DNA of 64,000 bases from Lichina pygmaea (lineage: Eukaryota > Ascomycota > Lichinomycetes > Lichinales > Lichinaceae), in NCBI GenBank assembly GCA_963422465.1, contig OY730169.1:1178001-1242000 (forward strand), given 5' to 3'. Shown here piece after piece: positions 53,791 through 61,781 of this stretch. Under the pieces are notes generated by a model. It saw only the letters and a list, made by a program, of their open reading frames with translations. It ran no database searches and was not told the origin of the DNA. Positions within the stretch are counted from its first letter, which is position 1; each line of letters begins with the position of its first letter. Both the position numbers and the translations under genes were made by a program.

Positions 53791-55707
53791 GTGGAGCAAA
53801 TTCTGGCCAAGAAGAAACCTTTCACAGCAGGAGGGAGAGATAAGCTGCCAAATAGATTTCTGAGAGCTCTGGGGCCTAGGTTCTGCCAAGCTCTAGCTAT
53901 TCTGACTTCAACATGCTGGAAACTGGAGTACTTCCCTGAAAGATTTAAGAGTGCAAAAACAGTCTGCTTGAGGAAACCTGGCAAGGGAACCTACAATCAA
54001 GCTAAAGCCTGGCGCCCTATAGCTCTGCTAAACACAACAGGCAAGCTGATGGAAGCTATTACTGCAGCCAGACTAAGCAAGATAGCAGAAGAAGCTGGAC
54101 TATTGCCAGATATCCAGATGGGCTTTAGGAAAGGAAGATCCACAGAAGCAGTACTTTTCCTTCTAACCTCCCAAGTGGAAAAAGTCTGGAAGGAAGGCAT
54201 GGTTGCATCCCTACTCTCACTGGATATCTCAGGAGCCTATGACAGAGTTCTCCCCAAGATACTACAGCAAATTCTGAAAAGAAAAGGAATACCTGCCTGG
54301 CTAGCTTCCTGGATCTACTCCTTCTGTGATAAGCGCTCTACCACTCTTGTCTTTGATGATTCTGAGTCTTATTCTATTCCTATTCATTGTGGAGTTTCTC
54401 AAGGTTCTCTATTATCCCCTATTCTTTTTCTATTCTACATTTCTGAATTGCATGAGACTGTGCATACTCCCTCTTCTGGTGTATCTGCCCTCGGGTTTGC
54501 AGATGATACAAATCTGCTTGCTTTTGGTCACTCCTTGAAAAGTAACCTTCTGAAGTTAAAGAACACACACCACAAATGTCTATCCTGGGCTGCAAGACAT
54601 GGAATGGTCTTCTCACCTGAGAAATATGAAATACTTCATTTTTCCAGAAGAAGATCAGACAATCTTCAGCTCAAGCTCAGACAGGGGAATGTGATTCTCA
54701 AACCAAAAGAAGAAGTGCGAGTACTTGGAGTGTACCTAGATGCAAAGCTCCACTGGCACAAACACCAGAGGATTATTCTTCAAAAAGCACAGAAAGCACT
54801 CTCTTCTCTTTCTAGAACTTCCTATTCTACTTGGGGCTTTCCAGTTCACACATCATGTCTGGTGTACACTGCTATACTGAGATCTCTACTGAGCTATGCA
54901 GTGGGGATCTGGTTTAACCCTCTAAGAAAATCCTCCAATATCTCTTCTCTTGTTTCATTTCAAAACAGATGCCTAAGACTTATTGGGGGTGCTTTCAAAG
55001 CCACTCCTTCTTTTCTATTAGAGAGTGAGCTTTTTCTTCTACCTCTAGACCTCTACTTTAAATTTCGCACTGCCTGTTTTCTTTCTTCTATTCAAAACTC
55101 CCCTCTCAAATACTTTCTTGACAGTATCTTTTCCACTATTTCCAGCTATGCCTCTCTCTTGAAGAAACCTTTAAAGGAATCCCCAACTATCTCTCCTAAG
55201 TGGAAATTCACTTGGTTAAGTCAAATAACTACTAACCAGGCTAGTTCAAAGAAAGAACTACAAAAGCTCTTTACTAAAGAGTGGGAAGACCAATGGGAAG
55301 AGAAGAAAAGAAGAAGCTATCCAGGCTGGCAGACTTTCTGTCAAAAGCCACACAAAAACAATCTGAAGCTCTACAAAGAGTTACAGAAAGCTGAGGCAAG
55401 TCTGCTACTGCAAATCAGGACTGGAAGAATTGGTCTGGCAAGTTTTCTTTTCAGAGCTGGAGTTCCTGACTTCCCTACCCCACTATGTGTGTGTGGCCAA
55501 GCAGAAGAAACTGCAAAACATATCACCTCTTCATGCTCTCTTTATTCAAGACAAAGACAACAAGTCTCTTTTAATCCCCAAGACTTCACCACTATTATTT
55601 CAAACCCAGAGCTACTACAGAAGTTCTTGTACTGGTTTATGTTTTTGAAAAGACTAAACCAGTTTAATCTAGCTTTCAAACTCCACTATTCCCAATCTAA
55701 TACCTAG
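53791..55707 (+). CDS. LINE copy 2 ORF2, reverse transcriptase part
   Basis: 638 residues: RT fingers and palm with WRPIALLNTTGKL, GFRKGRSTEAV, LDISGAYDRV, HCGVSQGSLLS and FADDTNLLA, thumb, then the C-terminal CVCGQAEETAKH knuckle. Gypsy C cut copy 1 in this region; here it is whole. The conserved frame extends upstream to about 53,445, with a TAG at 53,695-53,697. Confidence 0.9.
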   Translation: MEQILAKKKPFTAGGRDKLPNRFLRALGPRFCQALAILTSTCWKLEYFPERFKSAKTVCLRKPGKGTYNQAKAWRPIALLNTTGKLMEAITAARLSKIAEEAGLLPDIQMGFRKGRSTEAVLFLLTSQVEKVWKEGMVASLLSLDISGAYDRVLPKILQQILKRKGIPAWLASWIYSFCDKRSTTLVFDDSESYSIPIHCGVSQGSLLSPILFLFYISELHETVHTPSSGVSALGFADDTNLLAFGHSLKSNLLKLKNTHHKCLSWAARHGMVFSPEKYEILHFSRRRSDNLQLKLRQGNVILKPKEEVRVLGVYLDAKLHWHKHQRIILQKAQKALSSLSRTSYSTWGFPVHTSCLVYTAILRSLLSYAVGIWFNPLRKSSNISSLVSFQNRCLRLIGGAFKATPSFLLESELFLLPLDLYFKFRTACFLSSIQNSPLKYFLDSIFSTISSYASLLKKPLKESPTISPKWKFTWLSQITTNQASSKKELQKLFTKEWEDQWEEKKRRSYPGWQTFCQKPHKNNLKLYKELQKAEASLLLQIRTGRIGLASFLFRAGVPDFPTPLCVCGQAEETAKHITSSCSLYSRQRQQVSFNPQDFTTIISNPELLQKFLYWFMFLKRLNQFNLAFKLHYSQSNT

Positions 55708-55897
55708 ATTCTCTTCTCTTACCAGAAACTTCAAGATTTTTTTTGTTACATTCCCTAGTCACACCCTGCCTTCAGTTTTTATCTCTTCAAAGGTTTTCTG
55801 AAGGAGTTCACTATTAGCTAGAAGATCTGCATGGCTGTAAAGCTACTACCAGTGTAAGAATCAAATAAAAAAATAAAAAAATAAAAAGATCTCACAC

Positions 55898-57141
55898 GTA
55901 TCCTTCTTGCAATCAACCCAATGTTTGTGGCAGGTGGTGTGGTAGGGTGAATGCCCTCTGTATCTTCGTAGCTGTTCGTGGTAGGTGCAGTAATGCTTTG
56001 TGCAAAACCTCCACTGTAGTTCACCATGCTGTAGGTTTCGTGGGTCTATACTGTAAGCATAGCTTCCTTGCAGTATTTCTTCTTTGATAGACATGGGTTT
56101 ATCTCGGTCCCCATCAGAGGTGGTTAAGGACTCCTGTCTCTTGTCCTGACCTGTCTGTTCTGGTAGGTTCTTGCCTCCTGATGTTGCCAGTTGGTGCGCT
56201 GCTTCCAATGTCTGGTTGTATTTGTCCTATTGTTCAAGGGATAGCTGCACCTCTCCTGGTGGGTCCTCTGGCTCAATGACATTCCAGTCTCTGTCAAGTG
56301 TATTAAGTTGCTGTCAGTGCACCTTGTTCTTTGAACAACAGTCTCTTGCCATGTGGCCTAGCTTGCCACAGGCATAGCACTTCAGTGCTTTCCCCTTCTT
56401 GTTGTTCCTTCCTTTTGTGAACCTTCCCTTGTGGTGGACTGCACCCAGTTCCATAGGTGCATAGCCATATGGGTCATGTGGTGGTGCCTTGTTAGGTGAC
56501 TTGTAGTGGTTGCTCACATGCCATGCGGGGTGGCTGTATTCTCTGTCATGGTGTTTCTCCATCACTCGCTTGAATAGCTTGTTGTCAATGTTGATTGCTT
56601 GTGCGATGAACTTGTCCAGTGTGTTAACCACTTGTCTGTCAAAGGTGATTTTATCCTTCATGTTTTCTTTGAGTCCATGTCAGTACATGACCATCAGGGT
56701 GTTGTTGTCCCAGTTGGTCAGTACTGAGTATTGCTTGAACTGTGTGGTGTACTCAGTGGCAGAGTGTTGTTGTTTGATGTGCTGGATCATTTGTATAGCC
56801 ACTTTGTCTTTGTTAGATAGTCCAAGGATTTTTCTGACTTTATTCCTGAATCATGTCCATTTTGTCATCTATTCTGTTGTGCCGTCACAGTCTCTGTCTT
56901 CTGAGAGGTATTTGTTGACGTAGGGCTTGATCCATCGATGAGCATTACCTCTCATGTAAGTGGTTGTAAAGAGGGGCCACTTCTCCTTAGGCAGCTTCAT
57001 CTCTGGTTGGAATTGAAAGTAGACTTGGAGTTGCATGAGCCAGTTGTCAACCTTGTTTCTTTCACTGTAGAACAGGTCTGGCTTGGTGACACTAATCTTT
57101 CCATCTGGGAATCTGGGGTTGGTTACTCCTGAGGTACTCAT
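55898..57141 (-). pseudogene. gypsy A gag, 5' part
   Basis: Begins MSTSGVTNPRFPDGKISVTK 18 bp from the 5' LTR, with a capsid-like part (WLMQLQVYFQFQPEM) and a knuckle CYACGKLGHMARDC near 56,340-56,380. A His/Cys-rich region (about 56,000-55,898) is then interrupted by LINE copy 2. Fossil. Confidence 0.75.
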
Positions 57142-57159
57142 CCTTGAGGGTCTTCAAAG

Positions 57160-57675
57160 TGTTGCAGTCTGTACTGTACCATCCTATCCGAGTATAGAAT
57201 AAGGGCGAGATACAGAAGGCAGGTTGGTTCTTGCAGGAGAGGAGTGTCAAGGAGTGTGAAGGGGTTTGGTGGAACATGGTGGTGATGACACCTGATCAGT
57301 GGCTTCGTACAAGATTGTATTGAAGTAGATCTAGTTGTCTGGATCACAACATGAGTTGAAGACGATTATTCCATAAGGAACTATCGCCAGACTATATAGT
57401 GCTCAGTCTGTGAGCTCAGTGAGCTCTGCTCACTTTGCTCACTCAGTGAGCTCGGTGAGCTCTGCTCACTTTGCTCCCTGTTCATGCATGCTGCAGCGAG
57501 CTGGGTGAGCTTTGCTCACTCTGCTCACACATATGCGTGCTGCGGCGAGCAACCCCTGGTCAGTCTCGCCAGTCACGTGACTGCTTCCCATGTTATGCTG
57601 CCTGGTACTTCCGTCCAGTATCCTGTCTGCTGCTTCCTGTGAGTATAAAGACTGTGTTCCTCCTGGGTCGTAACA
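57160..57675 (-). repeat. gypsy A 5' LTR (516 bp)
   Basis: TGTTGCAG...TCGTAACA. It is longer than the 3' LTR partly through a duplicated GTGAGCTC...GCTCAC unit (about 57,410-57,480). On the plus strand it has TATAAA at 57,644-57,649, so its antisense promoter points out of the element. Confidence 0.92.
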
Positions 57676-57680
57676 GCCAG

Positions 57681-59076
57681 GTGGCAGAGAGCTGGTGTCA
57701 GTGGTGTCAACAAGCAATAGCATCCTATAGTGCTATTTGATGCCAGAGAAGATGATGACTCTGCCAGGGATGACAGGGACAGCACAGCCCAGAGTCAGAA
57801 AGAGGAAGTATCCAGTGTGGGTGCTGTGCTGTAGGACAGAGCAGTTGAAGCTGACAGAGTACAAGACTGAGTTGTCACCACAGTCTTGATGTATGTCACT
57901 GGCTATGCCCTGAACATGAGTCTCCACTGTCAACAAGTTGACCTGGATTGACATGACATAGCAGTTTCAGCTGGGTGTGTTGCCAGGGCAGAGAGGGTTG
58001 GTGATGTCTGCTCAGTCCTTGACAACAGCCTGGAAGTCCTGGCTGAAGACACAGTCAAGCAGATTGCCAACAAAGTCACCTGTCAGGCTGTTGAATCTCT
58101 GCAGCCAGTTGTGGTGGGGCTGGTGACTGTTGGGCTGTGCTGGGTCAAGGCTGGAGTGGGTGATAGGTGTGACAAGGAAGCTGTTGGCAGCTGTGAACAT
58201 GGTGGTGAAGGTGGTGTTCTGGCTGTCCTGATTGCTGGCAAGCTGTGGCTTGTGGTGCTTGAATCCAGTCTGAAGAACAGTGCTGTCTGGCCAGGCAGAT
58301 CCTTGTATGTGTGTGATGATAGTGTCCAGCTCCTGGCCCAGGTGGGAGCTGTCTGTGTCAAACTGTGCAAGATCACTGTGTTTGATAGACATGACCTTGA
58401 TGGCCTTGGCACAACAGCCTTCCAGTGGGATCTTGTAGACTTTGTTTGACTGCAGCAGTCAAAGCCAGGGATAGTTGGCAAAATCAAAACAGCCAGCCTT
58501 GTATTCTCCAATAAGGTTGTTGATGGTGGAGTGACAGATGCCATGGTTCTGCTGGCCTTTGACAATGTGGAAGGGTGTTGTGGAGGGCAAGACAGACAGG
58601 AACAGTCTGTGGATCTTATCAATACTATTGTCTTCTGTTGTGCCTTCCTCCACTACTTCTTCTTCCTCTTCTTCTGCTTGTTGTTCTTTCTTGTTTTTGT
58701 CTGACCACTGGTCTTGGTTGTCAGAGGTATCTTGGAATTCAGACCCAGTCTCTGAATTGTTGTCTTCTTCTTCTTCTTCTTCTTCTTCTTGTGTCACCAA
58801 CCACCTGAATCTTCTATGATCAAGTCTGTGTTGCCTTTTTGCAAGTCTTTCCAAGAACTTTGAACAGGTTGAAAGGGAAGCTATGCTACTATTGCTGTTG
58901 TTGCAGAGCTGAAAAGAAGAGAGACAGGAAGATGGAGCTGAAAGAATGAAGGACAGAGAGGGAGAGAGAGTGTGTGTGGGAGAGAGAAGAGAGAGGCTTT
59001 TAAAATAAGAAGGTTGGTCTTGTGACCAGGAGCTATTTGGAAGTTTCCAGAACCAGAGATTATGTGAGAATAACAC
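57681..59076 (-). pseudogene. decayed TET/JBP-like 2OG-Fe(II) dioxygenase unit, 5' segment
   Basis: Minus-strand coding remnant and the first of three segments separated by later insertions. 59,076-58,459 encodes a Ser-rich, then strongly acidic region (E8, E6 runs) and a helical block (STTPFHIVKGQQNHGICHST). 57,954-57,733 resembles the jelly-roll core of TET/JBP-type oxygenases: an HxD motif (IHQDCGDN, His at about 57,890), then TGYFLFLTLG, VPVIPGRVIIFSG and a second His at 57,730-57,732, just after an in-frame TAG at 57,733-57,735. Fungal TET/JBP genes are often carried by KDZ DNA transposons; I see no transposase or terminal repeats, so the carrier is unknown. There are several stops and frame changes. 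The segment 57,676-59,529 contains no CpG at all. Confidence 0.45.
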
Positions 59077-59762
59077 ACAACTGTGACAAGTATGACCAAC
59101 TTCTGCAAAATCCTTCCATTGTTGCTATTGAATAACACACTACCTCTATCACCTACATACAAACAAGACAATGTCTTGGGGTGACTGAGCACTTCACTGG
59201 TGTTTCCAGCACCACCTAGCTCTGCAGTGCTCAACAGCTGTGGGAGAGCTTTGATCAGCTCTTGAGAGCCTACTATTGGCAAAGGCAGACTGTAGTTGCT
59301 TTGTGTCTCCACTTCCACATGAATGCAATAGACAGTAGCACAGTAGGTATTTTACCATAGAGTTCTTGTTGACATCACTCTTTGTCCTCTTGCTTCAGAA
59401 GCTTTGACTGATTTGGCCTGTCTTGTCAGACCAGAGTGTTTCCTGTTAAGACTCTCTTGATTCTCTGTGTTGTGATCTAGCAGGTCTAATATACCAGTAC
59501 ATTACAGGAAAAAATCTCTTCTTCTCTCACGTGACCTCGCCTCTAGCAGTGACTGAGGACCCCCCTCCAGATCAACAGTATCATACCTACCAGTACTGTA
59601 CTGTATGTAGAGCCAAGGAAGCTGGAGAGCTCAACACTGCACAGCTGTCAAGCTATCAAGCTGTAGAGTGGAAGAGCTACAGATCTGTAGAGCTGAAGGC
59701 ACTGTCAAACTGTACAGTACCAGTACTGTACTGTAGTTGATCACATGACACTTGTTATCACC
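59077..59762. other. upstream flank of the decayed unit plus an LTR-like scrap
   Basis: 59,077-59,529 is still free of CpG and may be the upstream region of the decayed unit. 59,450-59,740 shows diverged similarity to the LTR of the left copia element (CTCTTCTTCTCTCACGTGAC, CTCTAGCAG, TGAGGAC), so it may be an old solo-LTR fragment. It abuts gypsy B at 59,763. Confidence 0.35.
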
Positions 59763-60097
59763 TGTTGCGGTCCGTACTGTACCGTCCTATCCGAGTATAG
59801 GATTAGGGTGAGAGGTGGAAGGCGGGTTGGTTCTCGCAGGAGAGAAGTGTCAAGGAGTGCGAAGAGGTTTGGTGGAACGTGGTGGTGGTGACACCTGATC
59901 AACAGCTTCGTACAAAAGGATTGTATTGAAGTAGATCTAGTTGTCTGGATCACAACATGAGTTGAAGACGATCGTTCCATAGGGGAACTATCGCCAGACT
60001 ATATAGTGCCCAGTTTGTGAGCAGAGTGAGCTCTGCTCACTTTGCTCACTTGTTCGTGCATATGCATGCTGCGGCGAGCACCCCCTGGTTTGTCTCG

Positions 60098-60113
60098 CCG
60101 GTCACGTGACCGG
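60098..60113. promoter_or_regulatory. 16-bp palindrome with inverted CCG/CGG triplets in the LTR
   Basis: CCGGTCACGTGACCGG reads the same on both strands: CCG-N10-CGG around a CACGTG core. It is shaped like a Zn2Cys6 dimer site and lies about 60 bp upstream of the antisense TATA box. Gypsy A LTRs keep the GTCACGTGAC core. Binding is an inference. Confidence 0.5.
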
Positions 60114-60172
60114 TTCCCGTGTCACACTGTCTGGTACTTCTGTCCAGTATCCTGTCTGCTGCTTTCTGTGAG

Positions 60173-60180
60173 TATATAAA
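60173..60180 (+). promoter_or_regulatory. antisense TATA box in the gypsy B LTR
   Basis: TATATAAA on the plus strand, 70 bp upstream of the ATG of the antisense ORF. The matching TATAAA is present in both gypsy A LTRs (46,466-46,471 and 57,644-57,649). Confidence 0.55.
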
Positions 60181-60249
60181 GACTGTGTTCCTCCTGGGTC
60201 GTAACACTATCCTCCTCTCCATCTTTCATCATCTTGATGAAATCTGGTC

Positions 60250-60654
60250 ATGCCTCCAAAGTCATGTGCGACTGTTAGCCGAACTCAGCTGGCTGCTCAA
60301 ATCTGCGATCAGAGTTTTGTTTCGCGTACGCCCTGCGACTTTTGTGTTCTCCGTGGTCGTCCGTGCTTCCAGATGCCGGGAGAAGACAATAAGTTGAAAT
60401 GTGCTGCGTGCACTCAGCATGGAAGGTCTTGTGTCTCTGTATCCTGGGAATCTTTGAACATGTCCTGGGACAACCTCCGTGAGGATGTTGCCGCTGACAA
60501 GGCAACACGTGATGCACTCTTTGAACAACTTGCCACAGTGCAGGCTTGTCTGTCTCAGAAGCGAAAGGTGTTAGAGGGCGCCAAGGTCTGTGCGAGGCAG
60601 AAGCTTCAGTGCTTGGTGAAAGAGATGGAGTCAGATGGCAAGGATTTGACTTGA
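60250..60654 (+). CDS. antisense Zn2Cys6-type coiled-coil protein of gypsy B
   Basis: 134 codons on the strand opposite to pol, starting MPPKSCATVSRTQLAAQICD. Residues about 29-58 carry CX2CX6CX11CX2CX6C (CDFCVLRGRPC, then CAACTQHGRSC), within the GAL4 zinc binuclear cluster rule (CX2CX6CX5-12CX2CX6-8C). A Leu/Glu/Lys-rich heptad-like stretch follows (NLREDVAADKATRDALFEQL, then LSQKRKVLEGAKVC). The last 49 bp overlap the end of pol tail-to-tail. LTR sequence upstream supplies a TATA box. No other domain is seen. It could be a DNA-binding dimer or simply a nucleic-acid chaperone; the family is not one I recognise. Confidence 0.7.
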   Translation: MPPKSCATVSRTQLAAQICDQSFVSRTPCDFCVLRGRPCFQMPGEDNKLKCAACTQHGRSCVSVSWESLNMSWDNLREDVAADKATRDALFEQLATVQACLSQKRKVLEGAKVCARQKLQCLVKEMESDGKDLT

Positions 60655-61664
60655 TCAGTCATTGACACGTCCCTCCTGCAGGCCGAGCTGTTCAGTCCTG
60701 CTCCTGCCGAAACTGTCGCAGAAGAAGCCGGCAGTTCGCGAGGTTCTTTTCTAGCCAGGATCTGTTCAACCTCGAACTCTTGTTCTTCTTCGGGTTGGTA
60801 ATGGAATGTTTCCTGCAAGGGTGTGCTCTGGTCGGCTGGTTCAATCATTGATATATGAAAGTTTGGATGGACTCTGGCATCCCTTGGTAGTCGTATCTTG
60901 ACGTTGACTGGTCCTGTTTTTTCTTCGACTGAAAATAGTCCAACCTTGATGTTGTCAAGTTTCTTTGTCTTTGGTTTCTTTGTTTTCCAATTTCTTGTAA
61001 GGAGGTAGACTTTATCCCCCTTCTTTAGCTGAGGTGCCATTTTCAATTTCTTGTCCATTTGACGTTGCATTCTTTCTGAGGTCTCTTGAAGGTAGTGCCT
61101 CATCATCGTGTGTGTTTGTCGTAGGAGCTTGTCATTTTGGAGTGCTTTCTCCGTGTTTGGTGAAGCTCTGCTTGGCATCCTGATGTTCGCATGTTGTCCA
61201 AAATTGGCAAAAAATGGTGATTCCTTTGTTGAGTCTGATCTGTGCTGGTTGATTGCCAGCTGTGCCACCGGTAATAACTGTACCCAATTGCTGTGGGTCT
61301 GGTTGATGTAATGCTGTAAGTAAGTCTCCAGGACTTGGTTTGCTTGCTCTGTCTGGCTGTCAGTTCGTGGGTGATAGGCTGTAGACATTTTGGGTTTTGT
61401 TCCCATGGCTGCACTGATTGTCTTCCAGTAGTTGGATGTGAAGAGTTTGTCTCTGTCTGTAATAATCGTGATCAGAACTCCGTGGTCTCTGACCAATCTG
61501 TCCAGTAAAAGGTGTCCCAACTGTTCTGCTGTGTAGGTCTCCTTGAATAGTACTGCTATTAGATATTTTGTGAATCTGTCCACTATCACCATAATCAAGT
61601 CGTAGGTGATTCCTGTGACTGGGTCTTTGGACTTGGGTAGCTTCGTGATGAAGTCCATTGACAC
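60606..61664 (-). pseudogene. gypsy B integrase and chromodomain region
   Basis: Long open stretch with the integrase DDE residues in DFITKLPKSKD, TDRDKLFTS and TDSQTEQANQVLE, then a GPY-like integrase C-terminal part (GPVNVKIRLPRDARVHPNFH) and the start of a chromodomain ([10 protein letters not shown]). It belongs to the fossil gypsy B. Confidence 0.85.
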
Positions 61665-61781
61665 GTCTTCCCACGGGCCTCTCGGTATTGTGTTCAGGTG
61701 TCTTTCTCTGTATGGCTTGTGTCTTCCATGTTTGTTTTTCTGGCATAGTAGACACTTGCTGATGTAGTTTGTGACATGTTG

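Larger units (their letters stand above)
50577..55886 (+). mobile_element. LINE copy 2 (Tad/I-like), full-length inside gypsy A gag
   Basis: Plus-strand element of about 5.3 kb flanked by AGATCTCACAC (50,566-50,576 and about 55,887-55,897; one base overlaps the A tail). Layout: 5' UTR about 500 bp, ORF1 from 51,078, ORF2 from 52,466 (EN then RT), 3' UTR and a tail of A-rich units (AATAAAAA). There is no RNase H domain. ORF1 has a TAA (51,996-51,998) just before its zinc knuckle. ORF2 has a frame change near the A6 run at 53,445-53,450 and a TAG at 53,695-53,697. All three are shared with LINE copy 1. The first about 1,455 bp contain no CpG. Confidence 0.93.
43337..57675 (-). mobile_element. 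gypsy A: Ty3/gypsy chromovirus, host to a LINE and a copia
   Basis: Minus-strand LTR element. The 5' LTR is 57,160-57,675; the 3' LTR is split into 43,337-43,699 and 46,380-46,497 by a copia insertion. A 5-bp duplication GCCAG flanks it (43,332-43,336 and 57,676-57,680). gag lies at 57,141-55,898 and, beyond LINE copy 2, continues below 50,576. PR, RT, RNase H, IN and chromodomain lie at 50,108-46,950. An antisense zinc-cluster ORF remnant sits at about 46,550-46,944. It is a fossil with roughly eight or more breaks besides the two insertions. The LTRs differ mostly by transitions, many at CpG. Confidence 0.92.
59763..60206 (-). repeat. gypsy B 3' LTR (444 bp)
   Basis: TGTTGCGG...TCGTAACA. 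It has a CTATATAG box near 60,000 for the sense direction, GTGAGC/GCTCAC inverted motifs (60,015-60,080), a 16-bp palindrome (60,098-60,113) and a plus-strand TATATAAA (60,173-60,180). Confidence 0.93.

Noticed and set aside
30805-58000. RIP (repeat-induced point mutation) as the cause of transposon decay
   Set aside because: CpA is plentiful in both LINE copies and the copies are nearly identical over about 5 kb. The LTR differences I could read sit mainly at CpG.
30104-59529. KDZ-type or other named DNA transposon as the oldest layer
   Set aside because: No transposase motif and no terminal inverted repeats were found at the inferred borders, so I kept only the dioxygenase-like call.
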